DNA from: Polyangia bacterium | Lineage (GTDB): Bacteria; Myxococcota_A; Polyangia; Nannocystales; Nannocystaceae | Assembly (NCBI GenBank): GCA_030429545.1 | Contig: JAUIFF010000006.1 | Location: 62,001-126,000, forward strand | Direction: 5' to 3' | DNA: 64,000 nt | Shown: piece after piece, positions 55,383-63,098 of the stretch | Position numbering within the stretch: the first letter of the stretch is position 1 | How the letters are laid out: each line of letters begins with the position of its first letter | Notes under the pieces: generated by a model | What the model saw: the letters and a program-made list of their open reading frames with translations, nothing else | What the model was told of the DNA's origin: nothing | Database searches by the model: none | Program-made: the position numbers and the translations under genes

Positions 55383-56987
55383 ATGACTATTAAATCACGC
55401 ACTCAAGCTCGCCGCGTCTTTGGGCTCGCCCTCGTGCTCGCCTGTGGCCTCGCGGCCGGTTGTAAGAATAAAGACCAAACCCAGACCCAAGCACCCGCTG
55501 CCTCGCCGCAACATCCGACTCCGACAATCGCGGCTGACTCGGCCGGCTATCAAAATGTGTATGTCGAATCGCGGGTGGCCGCCGAGCCAACCGAAGAAAA
55601 CCCCGACCTGCTCGGCTACGAGACCCTTAGCGATGGCCAGCGGGTCGAAGTTGTGACCTACGTCCACACCTATCCCGACCCGATCGAAACCTATCCGCGC
55701 GTGTGGTGGGGAGGTAGTTGGTACTACAACATTAACGGCAACTTTGTGTACTACAACCCGTACTGGAACGCTTGGACCTACTACTGGGGTCCGCCCGCAC
55801 CGCTTGTATTTGCATGGAACTACTACTACCCGTGGTGCCCGTACACCTGGGGAGTTGGGTTTTACGGTCGCGGCTGGTATTGGGGAGGCGTTGGCGTCTA
55901 CGGCTACCACGCCTACGGCAACCGCTACTACCACAACTATTACGGAGGTCGCCCCTCGCAAAACGGTCAGCGCCGTCCGTCGATGAATGCGTCGCGCGGG
56001 GGTCAGGGTGGCAACGCTGGTCGCCCAGGAAACGCCGGGCGTCCATCCAACGCCGGGCGTCCCGCCAACGCGGCCCGTCCGTCAAACGCCGGACCCAACG
56101 GCTTGACCGCCCGTCCGGCAACAACTGCCCGCCCCGGCCAGGGTTCACGCCCAAGTCGGACGCCAGGTGCCGGTCAACCCGCCACCAAAACCCTGGCTCC
56201 GCGCCCTGGTTCAGGCCCCCGCCCGGGCTCGTCGCCGGCGTTTAGCAACAAAGGTTCGCAACCCCGTCCCGGGGCTAGCCCCAGCCTCAAAGCGCCTGGC
56301 AATCCTTCGCGACCGGGTCAAACCGGTGCGATCGGCAGTCGCTCGCCGAGCTCTCGCCCCGGCCAAAGCCCCACCGTCGGCAGCCGCTCGCCGAGCTCTC
56401 GCCCCGGCCAAAGCCCCACCGTCGGCAGCCGCTCGCCGAGCTCTCGCCCCGGCCAAAGCCCCACCGTCGGCAGCCGCTCGCCGAGCTCTCGCCCAAGTGC
56501 AGCGCTCACCAATCCACCGCGGCCGTCGAGCAACAACAACTTCCAGCGTGGCTATGCCGAACCGGGCCGCAACCCCAACAACCGCGGCACCTACAGCCGC
56601 AGCCGCACAGCGCCGTCGCGGGCACAGGCCCCATCGCGTACGAGCCCAAGTCGCTCGACCTCCTCTCGCCCAAATAGCTCCCGCAGCATCCCGAGCTACG
56701 GGTCGAGTTCGCGGCGCAGCAGCTCGCCGAGTCGTAGTAGCAGCAGTAGCTCGCGGCGCAGCAGTTCGCCAAGCCGTTCGAGCTACTCCCGCAGTTCCTC
56801 ACGCAGCTCATCGCGCAGCCCCTCACGCTCGAGCTACTCCCGTAGCTCCTCATCTCGCTCACGCGGTTCTTCGTCGCGTTCGCGCGGGAGTTTCTCCGGT
56901 TCCCGGAGTTCCGGACGCTCGAGCGGGCGTTCATCGGGTTCTCGCGGATTCTCGGGCGGGCGTTCGTCCCGTGGCGGTCGCCGCTAA
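55383..56987 (+). CDS. Lipoprotein with Tyr/Trp-rich core and Arg/Ser-rich tail
   Basis: From ATG 55383 the protein has 534 residues: signal with lipobox (CGLAAGC), a globular Tyr/Trp/Gly-rich region (about 100-195, NPYWNAWTYYWGPP and similar), then a disordered Gly/Arg/Asn/Pro region and a long Arg/Ser-rich tail (about 390-534). Four 45-bp repeats at 56334-56513 encode GSRSPSSRPGQSPTV-type units. The tail is highly basic and could bind acidic polymers such as surface polysaccharide or eDNA; this is inference. A strong terminator follows. Function unknown. Confidence 0.82.
   Translation: MTIKSRTQARRVFGLALVLACGLAAGCKNKDQTQTQAPAASPQHPTPTIAADSAGYQNVYVESRVAAEPTEENPDLLGYETLSDGQRVEVVTYVHTYPDPIETYPRVWWGGSWYYNINGNFVYYNPYWNAWTYYWGPPAPLVFAWNYYYPWCPYTWGVGFYGRGWYWGGVGVYGYHAYGNRYYHNYYGGRPSQNGQRRPSMNASRGGQGGNAGRPGNAGRPSNAGRPANAARPSNAGPNGLTARPATTARPGQGSRPSRTPGAGQPATKTLAPRPGSGPRPGSSPAFSNKGSQPRPGASPSLKAPGNPSRPGQTGAIGSRSPSSRPGQSPTVGSRSPSSRPGQSPTVGSRSPSSRPGQSPTVGSRSPSSRPSAALTNPPRPSSNNNFQRGYAEPGRNPNNRGTYSRSRTAPSRAQAPSRTSPSRSTSSRPNSSRSIPSYGSSSRRSSSPSRSSSSSSRRSSSPSRSSYSRSSSRSSSRSPSRSSYSRSSSSRSRGSSSRSRGSFSGSRSSGRSSGRSSGSRGFSGGRSSRGGRR
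56334..56513 (+). repeat. Four 45-bp in-frame tandem repeats
   Basis: Units start at 56334, 56379, 56424 and 56469. They are almost identical, with the last diverging after its first half, and encode Gly/Ser/Arg/Pro pentadecapeptides in the basic tail. Low divergence indicates recent or homogenised expansion. Confidence 0.9.
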
Positions 56988-57006
56988 ACCGAGGACATCC
57001 ACGAAG

Positions 57007-57036
57007 CGGGTCTGGAGGTTCCAGGCCCGTTTTTTA
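57007..57036 (+). terminator. Rho-independent terminator
   Basis: CGGGTCTGGA (57007-57016) pairs with TCCAGGCCCG with one mismatch and a short loop, followed by TTTTTT at 57030. It lies 20 bp after the Arg/Ser-rich lipoprotein stop. Confidence 0.85.
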
Positions 57037-57097
57037 TTGGCAGTTGCGAGTGTATCGCCGACCCAAAAAGTGCATACACAAATAAGTCTTAAGCGAC

Positions 57098-57292
57098 TTA
57101 CCCCGACTGTGAAACTGCAACGAGACCCCTGACCGAACCCAACTGCGAAGCTGCCCCCAATTTACCCTGTTCCATGGGATAGATCGCAACGACAGACTGT
57201 CGAGAATCCTGACCTACCCCGACTGCGAAGCTGCCCCGTTTGCGCTGTCCCGCGGGATAAATCGCAACGACGGGCTGTCGAGAATCACCGTG
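57098..57292 (-). repeat. Tandem copies of the 3' end of the serine acetyltransferase gene
   Basis: The genuine gene end (+ strand from 57214: CTACCCCGACTGCGAAGCTG and GGGATAAATCGCAACGAC) is repeated at about 57134-57213 (AACTGCGAAGCTGCC, GGGATAGATCGCAACGAC) at 80-bp spacing. A short third copy lies at about 57098 (TTACCCCGACTGTGAAACTG). Extra copies lie downstream of the stop. Confidence 0.88.
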
Positions 57293-58176
57293 GTGTGGGC
57301 GGGGACGCTGCGCGTCAACCACACGTTACCGCCGATGACCGAACCGCGTCCGATCACGGTCTTACCACCTAAAATCGTTGCACCTGCATAGACTGTGACA
57401 TCATCTTCGATCATCGGGTGTCGCTGTTGCCGGTTTTTTCGCACCGAACCGGCATTGACCGAGTGGGCTCCGAGGGTCACCCCCTGGTACAGCTTGACCC
57501 GGTTGCCGATCCGCGAGGTCTCGCCGATCACCACGCCGGTACCGTGGTCGATAAAAAATGACTCGCCAATGTTCGCACCGGGGTGGATGTCGATCCCGGT
57601 TCGGCTGTGGATGCGTTCCGACATCATCCGTGGCAGCAACGGGATGCCCCGTCGGTAGAGGAAGTGGGCGATGCGGTGGACCGCGATCGCGGCGACCCCG
57701 GGGTAGCTCATGATCACCTCGTGGCCGCTGCAAGCCGCCGGGTCGCCGTTGAGTGCGGCGAGCACATCGGTCGTCAGGATCTCGCGGATCTCGGGGATCG
57801 CCTGCAACAGCGCCATCGCGTGGGCATGCGACTCGGTTTCGAGTTCTTGCTGGGGACGCCTCGCTGCCCCGCCACCGCGGCACTGAACCGACAGGGCCCG
57901 CAGGCACACCTGTTCAAATCGCCGCAGAATCCGGGCACACCGCTCACCCACGAAGTACCGGGAAGTCAGCTCATCGAGCTGCTCGAGCACGAAGTACCCG
58001 GGGAAGATCACCAGCATGAGATCTTCGAGCAGCTGCGAAACCTCGTTGCGAGCAGGCAGGTTGCTTCCGTCTAGGTGATTGATGTTCCCGTGCTCGCGAT
58101 AGGAGTCTAAAATGCCCTCCACCACGTTTGCGAGCGTTTGTTCGCGGTCGTTCACCGGCACAACATAGTCGATCAT
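57214..58176 (-). CDS. cysE: Serine O-acetyltransferase
   Basis: From ATG 58176 the protein has 320 residues. The C-terminal left-handed beta-helix is of the CysE/EpsC type: GIDIHPGANIGESFFIDHGT with the catalytic His/Asp, GVVIGETSRIGNRVKLYQGV, and hexapeptide repeats to VIGRGSVIGGNVWL. The N-terminal half is helical (SYPGVAAIAVHRIAHFLY precedes the helix). It transfers acetyl from acetyl-CoA to serine for cysteine synthesis. The frame continues upstream to 58317 and some of it may be coding, but it would overlap a small divergent gene at 58250. Confidence 0.88.
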   Translation of the reverse strand: MIDYVVPVNDREQTLANVVEGILDSYREHGNINHLDGSNLPARNEVSQLLEDLMLVIFPGYFVLEQLDELTSRYFVGERCARILRRFEQVCLRALSVQCRGGGAARRPQQELETESHAHAMALLQAIPEIREILTTDVLAALNGDPAACSGHEVIMSYPGVAAIAVHRIAHFLYRRGIPLLPRMMSERIHSRTGIDIHPGANIGESFFIDHGTGVVIGETSRIGNRVKLYQGVTLGAHSVNAGSVRKNRQQRHPMIEDDVTVYAGATILGGKTVIGRGSVIGGNVWLTRSVPAHTTVILDSPSLRFIPRDSANGAASQSG

Positions 58177-58249
58177 CTGTCGGATTGCCGCCCGTGGAGA
58201 TCCCCAATTATTTCTGAACCGCAGTCGCCACAGGCTAGGCTGTGTCGCA

Positions 58250-58477
58250 GTGACGCAACAACCGCTCCATCGGCTTGTACGCCAGCTACTCTTGGCGAAA
58301 ACGGAAGACCTCGACACCCGCGCACTCGCGGCCTACCTCGATGGATGGAGCAGCGCATTGAGCCTCCTGCGTCGGACCGAGGTTTGCCTGCCGGGAGCGA
58401 GTAGCGAAGTTGAGCGAGCGGTCCACGCCATGCTCGACGAGATCGCGCAGGCCCAGGCCGCCGTGCTCGACGACTGA
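58250..58477 (+). CDS. Small hypothetical protein
   Basis: A 75-residue frame from GTG 58250 with helical, Leu/Ala/Glu-rich composition (RQLLLAKTEDLDTRALAAYL, then SEVERAVHAMLDEIAQAQAA). It looks coding in composition but has no known domain. It is divergent from cysE; its start lies within the possible 5' extension of that gene, so either that extension or this gene is less certain. Confidence 0.55.
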   Translation: MTQQPLHRLVRQLLLAKTEDLDTRALAAYLDGWSSALSLLRRTEVCLPGASSEVERAVHAMLDEIAQAQAAVLDD

Positions 58478-59119
58478 GCACCAGATCGCTCCGCGTCAGC
58501 ATGCACATGCAAGCAGGCCAAACGCCTGCGGGTGATGTCATTACGGCCTCACATGGGGATATGTGCATTTGCAATCATGCGTGTTGAGACCCACCTGTAC
58601 GAATGTTGCTGCGCGCCAAACGGACGCATGCGCAACAACCGAAAATGGGCGCGACAGCGATGCGTGGCGCGGCTGAGATTTTGCGAATCGCCAATTGACA
58701 TCAGGTTGCGAACAACGATTCTGACAATGTTCAGTTAAGTGTTCAAAATCAATCGTTCGGTTAGATACACACAGCAAAGTTTCGATATCGCCCAAAAACT
58801 GTTTAAAATAATTTTAATAAAATTAATAATAAAAGATTGATAACTAGATGCGCAATAAGCACGTACAACGCAATATAGTTGTATAGGCAGACACCTCAAA
58901 ACCGCGCAGGGGTATCCGTGATTTGCGCACCCCAACTTTTCTTTATGATTTGTTGAGGCGATCTCTAGGAGATCTCTTCCGCGCAACAGCGAAGCTCTCG
59001 GCCGCCGGGCCGAATCTCTAAATCTCCTGTGAATCCCAGTATTTACTGCGGTTAAAACAAAACGGACAGCACGCCATAGCGACGTGCTGCCCGTGAAAGT
59101 TGGGATGTAAAAGTTGGGG
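58478..59119. other. 640-bp gene-free region with an AT-rich island
   Basis: Two TGYANNTRCA motifs lie at 58502 and 58564. From about 58680 to 58960 the sequence is strikingly AT-rich compared with the rest of the window, with runs such as TTTAAAATAATTTTAATAAAA. No gene is seen; short ORFs are AT-driven. The right end holds the terminator of the Fis-type gene. Confidence 0.6.
59063..59093 (-). terminator. Terminator of the Fis-type HTH gene
   Basis: CGGACAGCACG (59063-59073) pairs with CGTGCTGCCCG (59083-59093) with one mismatch and a nine-base loop. Reading the minus strand, it is followed by TTTTGTTTT. It lies 27 bp after the gene's stop codon. Confidence 0.8.
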
Positions 59120-59377
59120 TTAGTCGGCGGCCGCCACAGCGACTACCGGCGTCACACTGTTCACCACCTGGGCCGGTTGGACGATGGCCGGAGCCGCGCT
59201 CGCCTTGCGGGCCGGGGGCCAGGGGATGTTGTGCTTGATGATGCGACGCTTGAGGGCGTGGCGGGTGATTCCGAGGAGTTTAGCCGCGTCGACGATGCTC
59301 CCTGCTTCGTTGAGTGCTTCGACACAAAGGAGGCGTTCGGCGGCGTGAAGGTTGTAGCTTTCTAGAACGAGGCGCAT
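59120..59377 (-). CDS. Fis-type helix-turn-helix protein
   Basis: From ATG 59377 the protein has 85 residues. It begins MRLVLESYNLHAAERLLCVE and carries a Fis-type DNA-binding helix-turn-helix (SIVDAAKLLGITRHALKRRI, then IKHNIPWP), as at the C-terminus of NtrC-type activators, but no other domain. A Pro/Ala/Val-rich tail follows. Stand-alone proteins of this kind are common in myxobacteria. It is divergent from the receiver/DUF4388 operon. An upstream start at 59440 is possible but less family-like. Confidence 0.85.
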   Translation of the reverse strand: MRLVLESYNLHAAERLLCVEALNEAGSIVDAAKLLGITRHALKRRIIKHNIPWPPARKASAAPAIVQPAQVVNSVTPVVAVAAAD

Positions 59378-59697
59378 GGCCGGCAGAATAGGGGAACAAC
59401 CCGCGCGATGAAAAGAAGAAAACGTATTCTGGTTCTTCAAAAATTCACCATGTAAAAGAGCGAAAATTTAATAACTATTATTAGTTTTGTTTGATTAAGT
59501 TCAGAACCGATCAGGACGAGCGAGATTTTCGGATTTCATTACTCGGTGCACTGGATCTACTTCGCGCTTTTTGCGCTCGAAGCCGATCCCCTACTGTGAC
59601 TTACCCTCCACACAGCATGGTGAATTCACTATGTCCGTGGCTGCCCTCACCCCAGGGAATTTGCTCAAAACATGCTGTGGCGGACCGGAGGGGTAAG
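59378..59697. other. AT-richer divergent region
   Basis: About 320 bp between the Fis-type gene and the response regulator operon. The stretch 59440-59500 is AT-rich and contains a near-palindrome (TAATAACTATTATTA). It probably carries promoters for both units. The downstream frame is open through part of it but lacks family features there. Confidence 0.5.
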
Positions 59698-61167
59698 ATG
59701 GCCTCCCTAGTGTCCACGTCTTCGCAACCCGCAATCCACCTCCTCGTGGTGGTCGACGATCAAATCCTGTTGGATGCCATTCCGCGTCGGCTCAAACACG
59801 AGGGACACAACGTTGTCACGGCAACTAGCGTGCGTGAGGCGATCGACCGTCTGCGCCGGGAGCCTTTTGATGTGGTGGTGGCCGACCTCCATATGACGTC
59901 GGGCAACGCCAGTGAACTCCTGCAGTGGCTCGGCAGCTACTACCCCTCGATCCGGTCGGTGGTGATTTGCGAGGCCATCAGCCCCGAGTTCCGCACCGAA
60001 TATGAGAAGGGTGAGTCGGTCCGCATCGTCGAAAAACCGATCGATTTGGACAAACTCGTCAGCATTGTCGAGGACTGCGGCCCGCGTGAAGGGTTTTTCG
60101 CCAACAACATCGAAATCGAGTTGTTCGACTACATCCAGATGATTGCCCTGACCGGGCGCGACAAGGCGATTATCGTCAACACCCGCCAGGGTGTCGGCCG
60201 CATCTGGTTTGAGCACGGCGACATATCCCATGTGATGTACGGCGAAGAGCGGGGAGAAAAGGCGTTTTATAAGATCCTCGCGGCCAGCCAGGGTGTGTTT
60301 CGCGAGACCTTTTTTCGCTCGCCCCCAACCCGCACCGTCATGCGCCAGAGCATGTACCTGCTGATGGAGGCCGCGCGTCTCAAGGATGAGGGGCTCCTCG
60401 ACGCCGAGCCAGAGCCCGAAAAGCCAAAACCGGCGCCAAAACCCCAGAAGGCGGCCGAGCCCGTCCGTCCGCGCAAGCGTCAGCTGACGGCCGAAGAAGA
60501 GTTTACCGGTGTTCCTGCCGATGACTCCGAGCCAGAGCCAGAGCCCACACCCGAACCTGTGCCCGAGCGAAGTCCATCGATGGAGTCGACGCTGCTCAAG
60601 GTCAGCAACTTTGGCCTGCCGACCGACGACGACGAAGAGGAGACCCGGGCTGCTCCAACGCCGCCGCCGAAGCCACGGCCGAAGCCCAAGACCAAGCCTG
60701 TCGATGCATCTACAACATCGACCAAACGCAAAATCCAAACCCTGGTCCCCAAGCAAGCCCGCCCGCGCAAGCAGGTCAAGGAGCTGACAAACCGCAAGCC
60801 GCAGCGCTCGCGGACCGCCAGTGTCAACCCGCTCGACGATCCCGAGACCCGCAAGTTGATGCTCGACCAGTTTTGGGAGTTCGATGGGGTCGACGGGGTT
60901 GCCATCATCTCGAGCACCGGCAAGGTCATCGCCGAAGACATGCGCAACAACAGTACGGTGGTCACGCTAGCCGGCTTTTACATGCGGGGCGCGGCTCGGA
61001 TTGCCCGCACCCTCGGCTACAACGTCTCCGATGGGGTGATGGCCCGCTCTAAAAACGGACAACAAATGATTATGGTCGGTATGGGTGCAACCTCAGCCGT
61101 ATTGTCGATCGCCCCGGGTCACGACCCGGAAACCATCCGCGACGCGATCATGGGAGTAGGAGGCTAG
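59698..61167 (+). CDS. Receiver/DUF4388/roadblock fusion protein
   Basis: From ATG 59698 (ribosome site GGAGGGG) the protein has 489 residues. Order: receiver domain (about 13-125) with VVDDQIL acidic pocket, phospho-acceptor Asp in VVVADLHMTSG and VEKPIDLDKL; a DUF4388 domain (about 135-235, LFDYIQMIALTGRDKAIIVN); a long Pro/Glu/Lys linker; and a C-terminal roadblock/LC7 domain (about 395-485, DGVDGVAIISSTGKVIAED). Likely a two-component-controlled regulator of a small GTPase. Three bases separate it from the next roadblock gene, an obvious operon. Confidence 0.9.
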   Translation: MASLVSTSSQPAIHLLVVVDDQILLDAIPRRLKHEGHNVVTATSVREAIDRLRREPFDVVVADLHMTSGNASELLQWLGSYYPSIRSVVICEAISPEFRTEYEKGESVRIVEKPIDLDKLVSIVEDCGPREGFFANNIEIELFDYIQMIALTGRDKAIIVNTRQGVGRIWFEHGDISHVMYGEERGEKAFYKILAASQGVFRETFFRSPPTRTVMRQSMYLLMEAARLKDEGLLDAEPEPEKPKPAPKPQKAAEPVRPRKRQLTAEEEFTGVPADDSEPEPEPTPEPVPERSPSMESTLLKVSNFGLPTDDDEEETRAAPTPPPKPRPKPKTKPVDASTTSTKRKIQTLVPKQARPRKQVKELTNRKPQRSRTASVNPLDDPETRKLMLDQFWEFDGVDGVAIISSTGKVIAEDMRNNSTVVTLAGFYMRGAARIARTLGYNVSDGVMARSKNGQQMIMVGMGATSAVLSIAPGHDPETIRDAIMGVGG

Positions 61168-61170
61168 TCG

Positions 61171-61884
61171 ATGAGTTTCGATCCCGATCCGGCCCTACGT
61201 GCCATGCTCGAAGAGATCACGGCGATTCCCGGCGCCCGCGGGGCGCTCGTCGCCACCGTCGACGGTGCCTATTTTGCCGACGCGCAAAAATCCCTCGACG
61301 CCTCGATCGCCAACGACCTGGCCAAGACTGTTCGCCGCATGGTGGTTGCATCTGCAACGGTTGGCTCCCCGCTCGCCGAGTTGCTCATCAACTTCGGGCC
61401 TGCCCGCATGATGATCGTCCCCCTGCGCGAAGAGGCCACCCTGGCCATCTTGCTCGAGCGCTCAACCGCGACCTCCAACGTCCGGCGCCTGCTCAAAAAG
61501 CAACTCAATGCCCTGCGGCGGATGTTTGGCCCCGGCACCGGCGAGCCCTCTGAAAGTTCGCTTATCGCGGTCGCCGAGCAGCCCGAAGACGAAGTCGATC
61601 GACTGTTGGCCGGTGAGCTCGGCCCGGTCCTGCGCGACGTTGAAGCCTGTTTTACGAGTTACATGCTGCGCGTCGGCAAAACCCGTCAACAGGCCGAACG
61701 CGGCATGCGAGACCAGATGCGCGAGTGGCTTTTGTGCTGCAACCCATCGCCCTATACGTTCCCGCTGTTGATCGAAGGCCTGTCGCAGCTGTTGAGCAAC
61801 GACCAGGAAATCCGGGCGACGTTTATGGTCAACGTCAAGGACGCGATGCGAAACTCGAAAATTTGGGGTGGGGCTCGCCGCTAG
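61171..61884 (+). CDS. Roadblock/LC7-domain protein
   Basis: A 237-residue protein. Residues about 10-110 form a roadblock domain (ITAIPGARGALVATVDGAYF, LLINFGPARMMIVPL, TLAILLERSTATSNVRRL). The C-terminal half (about 130-230) is a helical region without a recognised family. MglB-type roadblock proteins act on Ras-like GTPases that set cell polarity in myxobacteria; by position this one probably works with the preceding fusion protein. It contains a TGYANNTRCA motif at 61347. Confidence 0.87.
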   Translation: MSFDPDPALRAMLEEITAIPGARGALVATVDGAYFADAQKSLDASIANDLAKTVRRMVVASATVGSPLAELLINFGPARMMIVPLREEATLAILLERSTATSNVRRLLKKQLNALRRMFGPGTGEPSESSLIAVAEQPEDEVDRLLAGELGPVLRDVEACFTSYMLRVGKTRQQAERGMRDQMREWLLCCNPSPYTFPLLIEGLSQLLSNDQEIRATFMVNVKDAMRNSKIWGGARR

Positions 61885-61891
61885 CCTCCTC

Positions 61892-61976
61892 TTGTTGTAC
61901 GTGCATTTGATTGCGTGACTGGCAAAAACGGCTGGCAACGACCGGCGACCGGTCAACAGCCATGCACGTACAACAA
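61892..61976. repeat. 15-bp perfect inverted repeat built from two TGYANNTRCA motifs
   Basis: TTGTTGTACGTGCAT (61892-61906) and ATGCACGTACAACAA (61962-61976) are exact reverse complements separated by 55 bases. It lies just after the roadblock gene and about 200 bp before tRNA-Phe. Without a T-run it is not a typical terminator. Confidence 0.85.
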
Positions 61977-62171
61977 TCCGTGTGCGTGCCCGGCTGCGGT
62001 CGTATGGTCCCCGACATCACGGGGCAGGCCAACGCCTCCGATCGTCCACCGTGTGATTCACGCACTTTCGTGGGCGAGATAAGTCACCACCGCGACGGTC
62101 ACCACAAACCTCCAAACGGGCGAATCAATGCTTGACGAGCGGTCTGGGATTTCGTACGAAGTCGGCCCCTC

Positions 62172-62244
62172 GCCCAGGTAGCTCAGTCGGTAGAGCAGGG
62201 GACTGAAAATCCCCGTGTCGGCGGTTCGATTCCGTCCCTGGGCA
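62172..62244 (+). tRNA. tRNA-Phe (anticodon GAA)
   Basis: A 73-base cloverleaf: acceptor GCCCAGG/CCTGGGC, D arm GCTC..GAGC, anticodon stem GGGGA/TCCCC with loop CTGAAAA (GAA at 62205-62207), and a T arm with TTCGATT. CCA is not encoded. A terminator follows at 62248. Confidence 0.97.
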
Positions 62245-62247
62245 CAC

Positions 62248-62273
62248 CCCGCCTCCCACGAGGCGGGTTTTTT
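62248..62273 (+). terminator. Rho-independent terminator after tRNA-Phe
   Basis: Stem CCCGCCTC/GAGGCGGG with loop CCAC and a six-T run, starting four bases after the tRNA end. Confidence 0.93.
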
Positions 62274-62338
62274 GTTGTCTAGAAATTTACACGGCCAACC
62301 CGCAACCTCGATTTATCAGGGCGGTACACTCGCGGCCG

Positions 62339-63001
62339 ATGACCGAGCAATCCGAAGGTGTGATCCGTGTTCTGCTTGCCGAGGACCACACGATCGTCCG
62401 CGAGGGGCTCAAGGCTCTGCTCGCCGCACGCCCGGGGATCGAGGTCATCGCCGAAGTCGGAAATGGCCGCGATGCGGTGACCCAGGCCCAAGCACTTCGT
62501 CCGGATGTGGTGGTCATGGACCTCAACATGCCTGAGAAAAACGGTCTCGAAGCGACCCAGGCGATCCGCGACACCAAGGGGCTCGACACCCAGGTGCTGA
62601 TCCTATCGATGCATTCGAGCGAAGAGTATGTCCGGCCGGCGTTGCGAGCCGGTGCCAGCGGCTATCTCCTCAAGGGTTCCGGACTCTCGGATCTCGTATC
62701 TGCAATCGAGGCCATCGCCGGCGGCAACGCTTTTTTTAGCCCCGAAGTTGCCCGGATCGTCCTGCAAGACTCTCGGCGCCCACCAAAGAGCGCCACCAAA
62801 CAGGAGCTGAGTCAGCGCGAGACCCAGGTTCTCAAACTTGTCGCCGAGGGCAAGTCGAGCCCAGAGATCGCCAAGATCCTCAACCTGAGTGTGAAAACCA
62901 TCGAGGGCCACCGCAGCCGCATCATGGCAAAACTCGAAACCCGCAACGTCGTCGGCCTGGTCCGCTACGCCATCAAAACAGGCCTGGTCACCGCCGACTA
63001 A
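62339..63001 (+). CDS. NarL/FixJ-type response regulator
   Basis: A 220-residue protein. Receiver domain (about 8-125): VLLAEDHTIVREGLKALL with the acidic pair, phospho-acceptor Asp in VVVMDLNMPEKNG, Ser in LILSMHSS and Lys in GYLLKGS. The C-terminal LuxR-type helix-turn-helix (about 155-215) reads LSQRETQVLKLVAEGKSS then IAKILNLSVKTIEGHRSRIM. It regulates transcription on phosphorylation by an unseen sensor kinase. It follows the tRNA by 95 bp and a terminator, so it has its own promoter. Confidence 0.95.
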   Translation: MTEQSEGVIRVLLAEDHTIVREGLKALLAARPGIEVIAEVGNGRDAVTQAQALRPDVVVMDLNMPEKNGLEATQAIRDTKGLDTQVLILSMHSSEEYVRPALRAGASGYLLKGSGLSDLVSAIEAIAGGNAFFSPEVARIVLQDSRRPPKSATKQELSQRETQVLKLVAEGKSSPEIAKILNLSVKTIEGHRSRIMAKLETRNVVGLVRYAIKTGLVTAD

Positions 63002-63098
63002 TTGTTGATACAACTATACTTTAATTTTGTCTTGTATATGCATGCGATTCGTTGACAACGGCCGTCTCCGTTGCGACCAACTGTGATACATTCGTGCC

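Noticed and set aside
58680-58960. Replication origin
   Set aside because: The sequence is AT-rich but has no cluster of DnaA boxes and no dnaA/dnaN neighbours.
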